Shown in pieces: positions 34,269 through 43,292 of a stretch of DNA of 64,000 nucleotides. Below the pieces are notes generated by a model, which saw only the letters and a list, made by a program, of their open reading frames with translations, was not told the DNA's origin and made no database searches. The stretch's first letter is position 1. Each line of letters starts with the position of its first letter. Made by a program: the position numbers and the translations under genes. Source of the DNA: Pseudomonas haemolytica (GTDB lineage: Bacteria; Pseudomonadota; Gammaproteobacteria; Pseudomonadales; Pseudomonadaceae); NCBI RefSeq assembly GCF_009659625.1, contig NZ_VOIW01000001.1, positions 1,240,001 through 1,304,000 on the forward strand, written 5' to 3'.

Positions 34269-36716
34269 TTAGCGGACTTTACCCTCAGCCTGCATCAGCT
34301 CTTCCTTGCTGAAATCATCCACGTCGATCACCTTGCGCCGCGCCGCTTCGGCGTCACGCAGGGTTTGCGCTTCGGCCGGTTGCAGCACGCCGGCATGCAG
34401 CGCGGCATCGATGGCGTGTTCGCCGGCGGCCGGTTTGACCTGGCCGCTTTTGAGTGCACTGTGGAGTTTTTTCTGCAGCGGATGGCTGGCGTCGAGCAGG
34501 TCGTAGGCATGTTGCAGGGCGCCCACTGGATCTTCTGCCGATTGTGGGCGGTAGCAGCCGGCCAACAGCTCTTCCAGGGTCGGGTCGCCTTTGGCACGAC
34601 CGATCACTGCCGCCACTTCGGCATCCAGCGCGTCGGACGGCCCGGTGTGACGACGCCCGAACGGGAACACGATTACCCGCAGCAGGCAGCCCAACACCTT
34701 GTTCGGGAAGTTGCTCAGCAGTTCATCCAGGGCGCGTTCCGATTCACCCAGGCTTTCTTCCATGGCCCAGGCAAACAGCGGTTCCAGGTGATCCGGCGAG
34801 TCCAGGTCGTGATAACGCTTGAGCGCCGCCGAGGCCAGGTACATATGGCTCAGCACGTCGCCCAGGCGGGCGGACAGGCGTTCGCGGCGCTTTAGCTCGC
34901 CACCCAGCAGCATCATGCTCAGGTCTGCCAGCAGGGCAAATGCAGCCGCCTGGCGGTTCAGTGCGCGGAAGTAACCCTGGCTCAAGCGGTTGCCGGGGGC
35001 TTTTTCGAAATGACCGAAGCCCAGGTTCAGCACCAGGGTGCTGGCCGCGTTGCTCACGGCAAAGCCGATGTGCTGCATCAACAGGCCGTCGAATTCCTTC
35101 AACGCCTGGTCGTGGTCTTCGCGACCGGCCAGGGCCATTTCCTTGAGTACGAACGGATGGCAGCGAATTGCGCCCTGGCCGAAGATCATCAGGTTGCGCG
35201 AGAGGATATTCGCGCCTTCCACCGTGATGAAGATCGGCGCCCCTTGCCAGTTACGGCCCAGGTAGTTGTTCGGGCCCATGATGATGCCCTTGCCGCCGTG
35301 TACGTCCATGGCGTGGCTGATGCACTCACGGCCGCGCTCGGTCAGGTGGTACTTGAGGATCGCCGAGAGTACCGAGGGCTTCTCGCCCAGGTCCACGGCG
35401 TTGGCGGTGAGCATGCGTGCGCTGTCCATCAGCCACGCGTTACCGCCGATGCGCGCCAGGGCCTCCTGGATACCTTCGAAGGCCGACAGCGGGACGTTGA
35501 ACTGCTCGCGCACCTGGGCGTATTGCCCGGTCACCAGGCTGGTGAACTTGGCCGCGCCGGTACCGACCGCAGGCAGGGAGATGGAGCGGCCTACCGACAG
35601 GCAGTTCATCAGCATCATCCAGCCCTTGCCGAGCATCTCCTGGCCACCAATCAGGAATTCCAGGGGGATGAACACATCCTTGCCGGAGTTGGGGCCGTTC
35701 ATGAAGGCGGCGCCCAGCGGCAGGTGGCGACGACCGATTTCAACGCCGGGCGTATCGGTAGGAATCAACGCGAGGCTGATGCCCAGGTCTTCTTCTTCGC
35801 CCAGCAGGTGGTCCGGGTCATGGGCCTTGAACGCCAGGCCGAGCAAGGTCGCGACCGGGCCCAGGGTGATGTAGCGTTTTTCCCAGTTCAGGCGCAGGCC
35901 GAGGGTTTCCTTGCCTTCCCATTCACCTTTGCAGATCACCCCGGTGTCGGGCATGGCGCCGGCATCGGAGCCGGCCAGCGGGCCGGTGAGGGCGAAGCAG
36001 GGGATATCGTCGCCACGCGCCAGGCGGGGCAGGTAGTGGTTGCGTTGCTCATCGGTGCCGTAGTGCAGCAGCAATTCGGCTGGGCCAAGGGAGTTGGGGA
36101 CCATTACCGTGGAGGCAAGGTCACCGCTGCGAGTCGCGAGCTTCATTGCGACCTGGGAGTGGGCATAGGCGGAAAAGCCTTTGCCACCGTACTCCTTGGG
36201 AATGATCAGGGCGAAGAAGCCGTGGGTCTTGATGTGTTCCCAGGCCGCTGGCGGCAGGTCCATGGCCTGGCCGATTTCCCAGTCGCTGACCATGGCGCAG
36301 AGTTCTTCGGTGGGGCCGTCGATAAACGCCTGTTCTTCCTCGGTCAGTTGCGCCTTGGGGTAGGCCAGCAATTTGTCCCAGTCGGGGCGCCCGCTGAACA
36401 GTTCGCCATCCCACCAGACGGTGCCGGCGTCGATGGCATCGCGTTCGGTCTCGGACATCGGCGGCAGGACTTTCTGGAACCAGCTGAACAGCGGCTTGGT
36501 GAAGTATTGGCGGCGCAGGTCGGGCAACAGCAACGGCACGGCGACCACGGCGATGAGCACCCAGAAGATCAGCAGCAGCCAACCCGGTGCGTGGCTCCAG
36601 GCGCCCATCGCCAGCAGGTAGACAGCGACCACGCCGAGGGCGGGCAGGGGGGCGATACGGCGATGTGCCAGGTAGGCAATGCCGACCACCAGCACCAGTA
36701 TCCACAACAACAGCAT
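34269..36716 (-). CDS. fadE: Acyl-CoA dehydrogenase, FadE type
   Basis: 815 residues, the long form of acyl-CoA dehydrogenase used in beta-oxidation step one. Two or three N-terminal hydrophobic segments (residues 1-50) indicate membrane association. The ACAD core follows (FALIIPKEYGGKGFSAYAHS, CFALTGPLAGSDAGAMPDTG, LGLRLNWEKRYITLGPVATL, AMDVHGGKGIIMG), then a C-terminal DUF1974 region of about 280 residues. ATG 36716 has GGAGG at ideal spacing; the TTG two codons upstream is inside it. It is monocistronic, ending at the terminator at 34213-34250. Confidence 0.95.
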   Translation of the reverse strand: MLLLWILVLVVGIAYLAHRRIAPLPALGVVAVYLLAMGAWSHAPGWLLLIFWVLIAVVAVPLLLPDLRRQYFTKPLFSWFQKVLPPMSETERDAIDAGTVWWDGELFSGRPDWDKLLAYPKAQLTEEEQAFIDGPTEELCAMVSDWEIGQAMDLPPAAWEHIKTHGFFALIIPKEYGGKGFSAYAHSQVAMKLATRSGDLASTVMVPNSLGPAELLLHYGTDEQRNHYLPRLARGDDIPCFALTGPLAGSDAGAMPDTGVICKGEWEGKETLGLRLNWEKRYITLGPVATLLGLAFKAHDPDHLLGEEEDLGISLALIPTDTPGVEIGRRHLPLGAAFMNGPNSGKDVFIPLEFLIGGQEMLGKGWMMLMNCLSVGRSISLPAVGTGAAKFTSLVTGQYAQVREQFNVPLSAFEGIQEALARIGGNAWLMDSARMLTANAVDLGEKPSVLSAILKYHLTERGRECISHAMDVHGGKGIIMGPNNYLGRNWQGAPIFITVEGANILSRNLMIFGQGAIRCHPFVLKEMALAGREDHDQALKEFDGLLMQHIGFAVSNAASTLVLNLGFGHFEKAPGNRLSQGYFRALNRQAAAFALLADLSMMLLGGELKRRERLSARLGDVLSHMYLASAALKRYHDLDSPDHLEPLFAWAMEESLGESERALDELLSNFPNKVLGCLLRVIVFPFGRRHTGPSDALDAEVAAVIGRAKGDPTLEELLAGCYRPQSAEDPVGALQHAYDLLDASHPLQKKLHSALKSGQVKPAAGEHAIDAALHAGVLQPAEAQTLRDAEAARRKVIDVDDFSKEELMQAEGKVR

Positions 36717-36906
36717 ATGCAATCCTCCGTGAAACCAGGGGCGAAACCACCAGGGAGCTTAGTCGGCATCCGAGCAGGCCGGGTGATCAGGGTGTTACAA
36801 GTTGTACTGGGTTATCCATCAGCAGTCGCCGACATTTGGCCGAATCGTCGTTATCTCTGTGGCAGACCTGTCGTTAAACTCCAGGCTTCACTCGGAGATC
36901 AAGCTC

Positions 36907-37566
36907 ATGAATGCGTACTTGAGTCCCAGCCGCTTCATCGATAGTGACCACCCTGCGGTGGTGGAGTTCGCCGAAAAGCATCGCGGAACCCAAGCGAATT
37001 TAAGTGACCAGGCAGTCAGTCTTTACTACGCCGTGCGTGAGGCGATTCGCTACAACCCTTATACCTTCAGCCGTGACCCCGGCACCTTGAATGCCAGCTT
37101 CGCCCTGGCCGCTGGCGAGAGCTACTGCGTGCCCAAGGCCACCTTGCTTGCCGCCTGTGCCCGCCACTGCGGCATCCCTGCGCGTATCGGCCTGGCGGAT
37201 GTGCGCAATCACCTGTCCACCCCACGCTTGCTCGCCCTGCTCAAGAGCGACGTGTTCGCCATGCACGGTTATACCGAGCTTTACCTGAACGGTCGCTGGG
37301 TCAAGGCGACTCCGGCGTTCAACCAGCAACTGTGCGACGTGTTCGATGTGCCACCGCTGGAGTTCGATGGCCTCCACGACAGCGTCTTCCACGCGTTCAA
37401 TCGCCAGGGCCTGCGTTCGATGGAGTACGTGGTGGACCATGGGCAATTTGCCGATGTGCCCGAGGCGTTTTTCTTCGCGCATATCCGAGAGTGTTACCCG
37501 CACTTGTTTGCTGACGATGCGCCGCCCTTGCTGGGCGATATGCAGAGCGATTTAAGCCGCGCCTGA
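36907..37566 (+). CDS. Transglutaminase-like cysteine protease-fold protein
   Basis: 219 residues from ATG 36907 (GGAG 10 bp upstream). The transglutaminase core is recognisable: catalytic Cys in AGESYCVPKATLLAACARHC with the GIPARIGLADV helix-strand and His in MHGYTELYLNGRWVKATPAFN. The usual third-residue Asp after the Trp-strand is not obvious (KATPAFN), as in many bacterial relatives. It may be a cytoplasmic peptidase or amidase. No signal peptide. It is followed 56 bp later by a GST gene on the same strand. Confidence 0.88.
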   Translation: MNAYLSPSRFIDSDHPAVVEFAEKHRGTQANLSDQAVSLYYAVREAIRYNPYTFSRDPGTLNASFALAAGESYCVPKATLLAACARHCGIPARIGLADVRNHLSTPRLLALLKSDVFAMHGYTELYLNGRWVKATPAFNQQLCDVFDVPPLEFDGLHDSVFHAFNRQGLRSMEYVVDHGQFADVPEAFFFAHIRECYPHLFADDAPPLLGDMQSDLSRA

Positions 37567-37622
37567 ACCGGCGTATGCTGCTGCCTTCATCCAGCCATGT
37601 TCATCAACGATAAGGCGCGGTC

Positions 37623-38240
37623 ATGCTGAAAATCTGGGGTCGTAAAAATTCATCAAACGTCAGGAAAGCACTGTGGTGCGCCGAGGAGCTCGGCCTGGAC
37701 TATGAGGCAATTGATGCGGGCGGAGCTTTCGGTGTGGTCGACACCCCGCAATACCGAGCGTTGAACCCCAATGGGCGGGTACCGATGATCGAGGATGGCG
37801 ACTTTGTGCTGTGGGAATCCAATACCATCGTGCGTTATTTGTGCGCCAAACACGCGTCGGACTTTTACCCGAACGACCTGCAAGCCCGGGCCAGCGCCGA
37901 GAAGTGGATGGATTGGACCACCTCAACGCTCGCCGATCCGTTCAAGGCAGTGTTCTGGGGAATCGTGCGTACACCAGCCGAAAAGCAGAACTGGGACAGT
38001 ATCAATGCCGGGCGCCAGGCGTGTATCGACGCGCTCAGAACTGTCGACGAAGCCCTCGCCGAGCAACCTTACCTGTCCGGCCAGGCATTTGGCATGGGCG
38101 ATATCCCCTTGGGCTGCTTCATCTACGCGTGGTTCGAGATGCCCATCGAGCGACCTGCAATGCCCCATCTAGAGGCCTGGTACCAACGCCTGCAGCAGCG
38201 GCCGGCGTATCGCAAGGCGGTGATGACCGCGTTGACTTAA
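37623..38240 (+). CDS. Glutathione S-transferase
   Basis: 205 residues with an N-terminal thioredoxin-like domain (MLKIWGRKNSSNVRKALWCA; conserved Ser in the SSNVRK turn and ESNTIVRYL for glutathione binding) and an all-helical C-terminal domain (FGMGDIPLGCFIYAWFEM). The subfamily resembles GstB-like proteins of Enterobacteria. The acceptor is unknown. It may be co-transcribed with the transglutaminase-like gene. Confidence 0.9.
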   Translation: MLKIWGRKNSSNVRKALWCAEELGLDYEAIDAGGAFGVVDTPQYRALNPNGRVPMIEDGDFVLWESNTIVRYLCAKHASDFYPNDLQARASAEKWMDWTTSTLADPFKAVFWGIVRTPAEKQNWDSINAGRQACIDALRTVDEALAEQPYLSGQAFGMGDIPLGCFIYAWFEMPIERPAMPHLEAWYQRLQQRPAYRKAVMTALT

Positions 38241-38375
38241 TACACACTATTAATACGGGTGACTGTACTTGTGCGGCATGGGCACGCACCATGCTCGCAC
38301 TGCATCGTAGGTTGAACTACCTTCGGTGTGCCCTCATCTATTCTTTCTATTCCCTTCTTTGGTGCGTATCCCGAT

Positions 38376-39308
38376 ATGAGTTCCGCTCTGTCCATCCGGC
38401 AGCTAACCAAAACCTACGGCAACGGTTTCCAGGCCCTGAGTGGTATCGATCTGGACGTTGCCGAAGGTGATTTCTTCGCCTTGCTCGGCCCTAATGGCGC
38501 CGGCAAATCCACCACCATCGGCATTCTCTCGACCTTGGTCAACAAGACCAGCGGCACGGTGAATATCTTCGGGCATGACTTGGACAAATCCCCGGCGGCG
38601 CTCAAGCGTTCCATCGGCGTGGTGCCCCAGGAATTCAACTTCAACCAGTTTGAAAAGACCTTCGACATCGTCGTGACCCAGGCCGGTTACTACGGCATCC
38701 CTGCGAAGATCGCCAAGGAACGCGCCGAGCAATACCTGACCCAACTGGGGCTGTGGGACAAGCGCGATGTGCCTTCGCGCTCGTTGTCCGGTGGCATGAA
38801 GCGCCGCCTGATGATCGCCCGCGCCCTGGTGCATGAGCCGCGCCTGCTGATCCTCGACGAACCGACCGCGGGCGTGGACATTGAACTGCGCCGCTCGATG
38901 TGGGCGTTTCTCACGGAACTGAACGAGAAGGGCATCACCATCATCCTCACCACGCACTACCTGGAAGAGGCTGAGCAACTGTGCCGCAACATCGGCATCA
39001 TCGACCACGGCACCATCGTCGAAAATACCAGCATGCGCAGCCTGCTGGGCCAGTTGCATGTGGAAACCTTCCTGCTCGACCTGAAGAACAATCTGTCGGT
39101 TGCGCCGCAGTTGCTCGGTTATCCCAGTCGCCTGCTGGACAGCCATACCCTGGAAGTCCAGGTGGACAAAGCCATGGGCATCACCGCGCTATTTACCCAG
39201 TTGGCGGCCCAGAACATTGAAGTGCTGAGCCTGCGTAACAAAACCAATCGCCTTGAGGAGTTGTTCGTGTCCCTGGTGGAGAAAAATCTGGCGAAGGTGG
39301 CGGTATGA
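38376..39308 (+). CDS. ABC-2 exporter ATP-binding protein (YadG-like)
   Basis: 310 residues: Walker A LGPNGAGKSTT, Q-loop VVPQEFNFNQFE, ABC signature SLSGGMKRRLMIARAL, Walker B RLLILDEPTAGVD and the switch His in LTTHYLEEAEQL. A C-terminal extension of about 75 residues is typical of the YadG/CcmA-type drug or polysaccharide exporters. I use ATG 38376; the frame is open to 38328 without a ribosome site. The stop overlaps the permease start by 4 bp, so they form one transporter. Confidence 0.93.
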   Translation: MSSALSIRQLTKTYGNGFQALSGIDLDVAEGDFFALLGPNGAGKSTTIGILSTLVNKTSGTVNIFGHDLDKSPAALKRSIGVVPQEFNFNQFEKTFDIVVTQAGYYGIPAKIAKERAEQYLTQLGLWDKRDVPSRSLSGGMKRRLMIARALVHEPRLLILDEPTAGVDIELRRSMWAFLTELNEKGITIILTTHYLEEAEQLCRNIGIIDHGTIVENTSMRSLLGQLHVETFLLDLKNNLSVAPQLLGYPSRLLDSHTLEVQVDKAMGITALFTQLAAQNIEVLSLRNKTNRLEELFVSLVEKNLAKVAV

Positions 39309-40084
39309 GTTCCGAACTGCAACCCAACCTCGTCGCGCTGCAAACCATTGTCTATCGCGAAGTTAAGCGCTTTACCCGCATCTGGCCGCAGACCCTGCTG
39401 CCGCCGGCGATCACCATGGTTCTGTACTTCGTGATCTTCGGCAACCTGATCGGCCGGCAGATCGGCGACATGGGTGGTTTCACCTACATGGAGTACATCG
39501 TGCCGGGCCTGATCATGATGTCGGTGATCACCAACTCCTACGGCAACGTGGTCTCGAGTTTCTTCGGCAGCAAGTTCCAGCGCTCCATCGAGGAACTGAT
39601 GGTCTCGCCGGTATCGCCGCACACTATCTTGATCGGCTATACGCTGGGCGGCGTGTTGCGGGGCTTGATGGTGGGGGTGATCGTGACGCTGCTGTCGTTG
39701 TTCTTCACCCACCTGCAAGTGCATCACCTTGGGGTCACCATTCTGGTGGTGGTGCTCACGGCGACGATCTTCTCGCTGCTGGGGTTTATCAACGCCGTTT
39801 TTGCACGCAACTTCGATGATATTTCGATTATCCCGACGTTCGTGCTGACGCCGCTGACATACCTGGGCGGGGTGTTCTACTCCATCACCTTGCTGCCGCC
39901 GTTCTGGCAGACCGTGTCCCTGGCCAACCCTGTGCTGCATATGGTCAACGCTTTCCGCTACGGTATTTTGGGCGTGTCGGATATCAAGATCAGCGTGGCG
40001 ATCACCTTTATGGTCGTGGCGACCGTGGTGCTGTATTTAGGTTGTGCGCGGTTGCTGGTGAGTGGGCGCGGGATGCGTACGTAA
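39305..40084 (+). CDS. ABC-2 exporter permease (YadH-like)
   Basis: 259 residues with six hydrophobic segments and the ABC-2 signature LMVSPVSPHTILIGYTLGGVLRG in the middle. The coupling region SKFQRSIEE precedes it. ATG overlaps the ATPase stop (ATGA). Substrate unknown; E. coli YadGH is equally uncharacterised. A REP palindrome follows the stop. Confidence 0.93.
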   Translation: MSSELQPNLVALQTIVYREVKRFTRIWPQTLLPPAITMVLYFVIFGNLIGRQIGDMGGFTYMEYIVPGLIMMSVITNSYGNVVSSFFGSKFQRSIEELMVSPVSPHTILIGYTLGGVLRGLMVGVIVTLLSLFFTHLQVHHLGVTILVVVLTATIFSLLGFINAVFARNFDDISIIPTFVLTPLTYLGGVFYSITLLPPFWQTVSLANPVLHMVNAFRYGILGVSDIKISVAITFMVVATVVLYLGCARLLVSGRGMRT

Positions 40085-40105
40085 ATAGCGATTCAACGCA
40101 GTAAA

Positions 40106-40139
40106 AAATGTGGGAGGGGGCTTGCCCCCTCCCACATTT
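40106..40139. repeat. Compact REP palindrome
   Basis: A perfect 15-bp stem (AAATGTGGGAGGGGG with CCCCCTCCCACATTT) around CTTG, equal to a REPIN with its centre deleted. It lies between the convergent exporter and TetR genes and could terminate both. Confidence 0.85.
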
Positions 40140-40156
40140 GGTTTTGTGTATGACTT

Positions 40157-40696
40157 TTAGACCTGCAGTGCCAGTTCGATCAGCGCATGCAGTTCTTCAA
40201 CAGCCAACGGCTGCGCCGAAAACAAAATACGAAACACCGTTGGCGCCGCGAGCAGGTTGATCAAACGGTCCACGCTCGGCGGCGTCTCTTGCGGATAGCG
40301 ATCAACAATCGCCTGCAACTGCCCGCTCAGAATGCTCACGCAATACCCCGGTGTCACACTGCATTGCACGTCGCGCATGATATTGCGCCCTACGTCCGAA
40401 CTCATCTCATCCAGGTATTGCTCAGCCCATGCTTGCAGGTCGCCGCGCAGGCTGCCGGTGTTGGCCGGCTCGCTGTCCGGGCGCATGCGCGCCAGGGCCA
40501 CGTCGGCAAGCAGTACGGAAAGGTCACCCCACCGCCGGTAGATGGTCGACGGTGTAACGCCTGCGCGGGCCGCAATCATCGGCACGGTGACGCTGGAGCG
40601 CTCATGGGCTTCCAGTAATTCACGCACCGCCGAATGGACGGATTCTTGTACCCGGGCACTACGGCCCCCCGGGCGGAGGCCTTCTTTAATCGCCAT
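40157..40696 (-). CDS. TetR-family repressor
   Basis: 179 residues from ATG 40696 (AAGG 11 bp upstream; the open frame extends to 40753 without support). The N-terminal helix-turn-helix reads SSVTVPMIAARAGVTPSTIY followed by RRWGDLSVLLADV. The C-terminal ligand domain is of the short TetR_C type. It is divergent from an MFS transporter with 91 bp between the starts, the usual repressor-efflux layout. Confidence 0.9.
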   Translation of the reverse strand: MAIKEGLRPGGRSARVQESVHSAVRELLEAHERSSVTVPMIAARAGVTPSTIYRRWGDLSVLLADVALARMRPDSEPANTGSLRGDLQAWAEQYLDEMSSDVGRNIMRDVQCSVTPGYCVSILSGQLQAIVDRYPQETPPSVDRLINLLAAPTVFRILFSAQPLAVEELHALIELALQV

Positions 40697-40753
40697 GCTT
40701 AAAACCTTAACACAAAGAATTTGCTTTAAGCGCCGGCGGGTAGCACACTGCAC

Positions 40754-40774
40754 AAAAGCAAAATATTAGCTTTA
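40754..40774. promoter_or_regulatory. Candidate TetR operator
   Basis: AAAGC and GCTTT flank an AT-rich core within AAAAGCAAAATATTAGCTTTA, 13 bp before the MFS start. A second copy of the half-site (TTTGCTTTAAGC) lies near 40724-40735. The position fits repression of the MFS gene. Confidence 0.35.
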
Positions 40775-40787
40775 GTGGAGCGTGCCC

Positions 40788-41975
40788 ATGTCCAGCGTCA
40801 TTTCTCAACGGTCCAGCCTGGCGTTCCTGGTGATCACAGTGCTGACCTTCCTCGCCGCGTCCAGCGCGCCGACGCCGTTGTACCAGGTGTATCAGGACAA
40901 CCTGCATTTTTCTGCAGCCATGCTGACGGCCATCTTCGGCGTCTATGCCGTGAGCCTGTTGGCGGCGCTGCTGACCGTAGGGTCGCTTTCGGATTACCTG
41001 GGGCGCAAGCCGGTGATCTTCGCCGCGCTGCTCCTGAATATCGTGGCGATGCTGCTGTTTATCAACGCTGACAGCACCGCCTACCTGCTTGCCGCACGGG
41101 CATTGCAAGGCTTCGCGACCGGGACTGCCACAGCGGTGTTGAGCGCGACGCTGCTCGATACCGACCGCGTGCGCGGCCCGATGCTCAACAGCCTTGCGCC
41201 GATGCTCGGCATGGCCAGTGGTGGCCTGGGCAGCGGCCTGCTGGTGGAGTTCGCGCCACGGCCGACCCAATTGATCTATTTCACCCTGCTGGGCTTTATG
41301 GTGTTGCAGGCCCTGTATGTCTGGCGCCTGCCTGAAACGGTCAGCCGTATACCGGGGGCCTTGAAGTCCCTGGCGCCAACCCTGCATGTGCCGCCGCAAG
41401 CACGTCGGGCCTTGTGGTTGGCGATGCCGCTGAATGTGGCGGTGTGGGCGCTGGGTGGGTTCGTTTCCTCGCTGGCGCCGTCGTTGGTGCGAGCCGCGAC
41501 GGGGTCGACCTCGCATTTGATCGGCGGCGGTCTGGTGGCGGTGGTGACCTTGAGTGGCGCGGTGATGATCTACAGCTTGCGCAACCGTGCGGCCAACCAG
41601 GTCATGCGCCTGTCGGCGGCGCTGCTGGCCGTGGGCGTTGGGTTGCTGCTGGTTGCCGTACAGACCGCCAGCCTGTGGCTGTTTTTTGTCGCCAGTGTGA
41701 TTGCCGGTTTTGGTTTCGGCGGCGGTTTCATGGGCAGTGTGCGCAGTATCGTGGGGCTGGCGTTGCCCCATGAGCGGGCGGGCCTGATGTCAGCGTTTTA
41801 TGTATTGAGCTACCTGGCATTCTGCGTACCGGCGCTGTTGGCGGGTAACCTCAGCCGAGTATTTGGCCTTATAGCGACCACGGATGGCTACGCTGTGGTG
41901 CTTATCCTGCTGGCCCTGGGTGCCCTCGGCGGGCTGTTGATGCAAGACGCTGCACGGGCTCGGGCAGCCGCGTGA
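40788..41975 (+). CDS. MFS transporter (drug/metabolite efflux type)
   Basis: 395 residues with 12 hydrophobic segments. The MFS loop motif is seen as SLSDYLGRKPV after TM2, and an RALQGFATGTATAVL motif marks TM4. The start at ATG 40788 has GTGGAG at good spacing. The divergent TetR gene implies substrate-inducible efflux, with the compound unknown. Confidence 0.9.
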   Translation: MSSVISQRSSLAFLVITVLTFLAASSAPTPLYQVYQDNLHFSAAMLTAIFGVYAVSLLAALLTVGSLSDYLGRKPVIFAALLLNIVAMLLFINADSTAYLLAARALQGFATGTATAVLSATLLDTDRVRGPMLNSLAPMLGMASGGLGSGLLVEFAPRPTQLIYFTLLGFMVLQALYVWRLPETVSRIPGALKSLAPTLHVPPQARRALWLAMPLNVAVWALGGFVSSLAPSLVRAATGSTSHLIGGGLVAVVTLSGAVMIYSLRNRAANQVMRLSAALLAVGVGLLLVAVQTASLWLFFVASVIAGFGFGGGFMGSVRSIVGLALPHERAGLMSAFYVLSYLAFCVPALLAGNLSRVFGLIATTDGYAVVLILLALGALGGLLMQDAARARAAA

Positions 41976-42086
41976 GGGACGTCTATATCTGCAAAACAGA
42001 TAACAGTTAGAGATATTACCCGTTATATAGATATTCGATCAGGTTCTATCATGGCTTCAACCTCATGCGAGGAAGAGGATTAACCC

Positions 42087-43235
42087 ATGACCTGCTCGAC
42101 TACTCACCGCTACAAACCGCTTAGTCACCTGGCCCGTCCCCGGGAAGTGATTCGCCAGTTCACCCCGAACTGGTTTGCCGCCACCATGGGCACCGGCGTG
42201 CTGGCGCTGGCCTTGGCCCAGTTGCCGGTCAGCCTGCCAGGCGTGAGCGCTGTCGCTGAGGGCCTGTGGATGTTCACCATCGGCCTGTTCGTGCTGTTCA
42301 GCGTGTTGTATGCCGCCCGCTGGGTGATGTTTTTCCACGAGGCGCGGCGGATCTTCGGGCACTCCACCGTCTCGATGTTCTTCGGCACCATTCCCATGGG
42401 TCTGGCGACCATTCTCAACGGTCTGCTGCTGTTCGGCCTGCCACGCTGGGGCGGCGATGTGATCCCGCTGGCCGAAGCCCTGTGGTGGCTGGATGTGGCC
42501 ATGTCCCTGGCCTGCGGCGTGCTGATCCCATTCATGATGTTCACCCGCCAGGAGCACAGCATCGACCAGATGACCGCCGTTTGGCTGTTGCCCGTGGTGG
42601 CTGCCGAAGTGGCGGCGGCCAGCGGCGGCTTGCTGGCGCCGCACCTGGTGGACGCCCATTCGCAACTGGTGATGCTGGTAACCAGCTACGTGCTGTGGGC
42701 GTTTTCCCTGCCGGTGGCGTTCAGCATCCTGACGATCCTGATGCTGCGCATGGCCTTGCATAAGTTGCCCCACGCCAATATGGCGGCATCGAGCTGGTTG
42801 GCGCTGGGCCCTATCGGCACCGGTGCCCTGGGGATGCTGTTACTCGGTGGCGATGCGCCGGCGATCTTTGCCGCCAATGGCCTGGCGAGTGTTGGTGAAA
42901 TGGCCCACGGCCTGGGGCTGATTGCAGGTATCACCTTATGGGGCTTCGGCCTGTGGTGGATGCTGATCGCGGTGTTGATCACCTTGCGTTACCTGCGTGC
43001 GGGCATTCCGTTCAACCTCGGCTGGTGGGGCTTTACCTTTCCGCTGGGAGTGTATGCCCTGGCTACGTTGAAACTGGCGAGCGTGTTGCATTTGGGGTTC
43101 TTCAGCGTATTTGGCACTGTGCTGGTGGTGGCGTTGGCATTGATGTGGTTGATCGTGGCCAAGCGCACGGTGCAGGGTGCCTATAAAGGCGAGCTTTTTG
43201 TTTCGCCATGCATTGCAGGGTTAGGGAATAAGTAA
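42087..43235 (+). CDS. TDT family (TehA/SLAC1-like) transporter
   Basis: 382 residues, ten transmembrane helices. The N-terminal FTPNWFAATMGTGVLAL and the SMFFGTIPMGLATILNG segment are typical of the tellurite-resistance/dicarboxylate (TDT) family, which includes TehA, Mae1 malate carriers and Ssu1 sulfite exporters. A dicarboxylate or sulfite anion is the likely substrate, but sequence does not decide. GAGGAAGAGG precedes the ATG. The 111-bp upstream region is AT-rich with a 6-bp inverted repeat (TATCTG/CAGATA) at 41986-42002. Confidence 0.88.
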   Translation: MTCSTTHRYKPLSHLARPREVIRQFTPNWFAATMGTGVLALALAQLPVSLPGVSAVAEGLWMFTIGLFVLFSVLYAARWVMFFHEARRIFGHSTVSMFFGTIPMGLATILNGLLLFGLPRWGGDVIPLAEALWWLDVAMSLACGVLIPFMMFTRQEHSIDQMTAVWLLPVVAAEVAAASGGLLAPHLVDAHSQLVMLVTSYVLWAFSLPVAFSILTILMLRMALHKLPHANMAASSWLALGPIGTGALGMLLLGGDAPAIFAANGLASVGEMAHGLGLIAGITLWGFGLWWMLIAVLITLRYLRAGIPFNLGWWGFTFPLGVYALATLKLASVLHLGFFSVFGTVLVVALALMWLIVAKRTVQGAYKGELFVSPCIAGLGNK

Positions 43236-43292
43236 GCAGGATTAGGTAAAGTCGTGGCCTGATCAATAACACGCCACGCAGGAACACGGACG

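Noticed and set aside
35010..36944. 644-codon frame antisense to fadE
   Set aside because: A shadow of the acyl-CoA dehydrogenase gene; composition is that of reversed high-GC coding DNA.
41976..42086. Defined operator before the TDT transporter gene
   Set aside because: Several AT-rich short inverted repeats occur, but none is long or exact enough to call beyond noting TATCTG/CAGATA.
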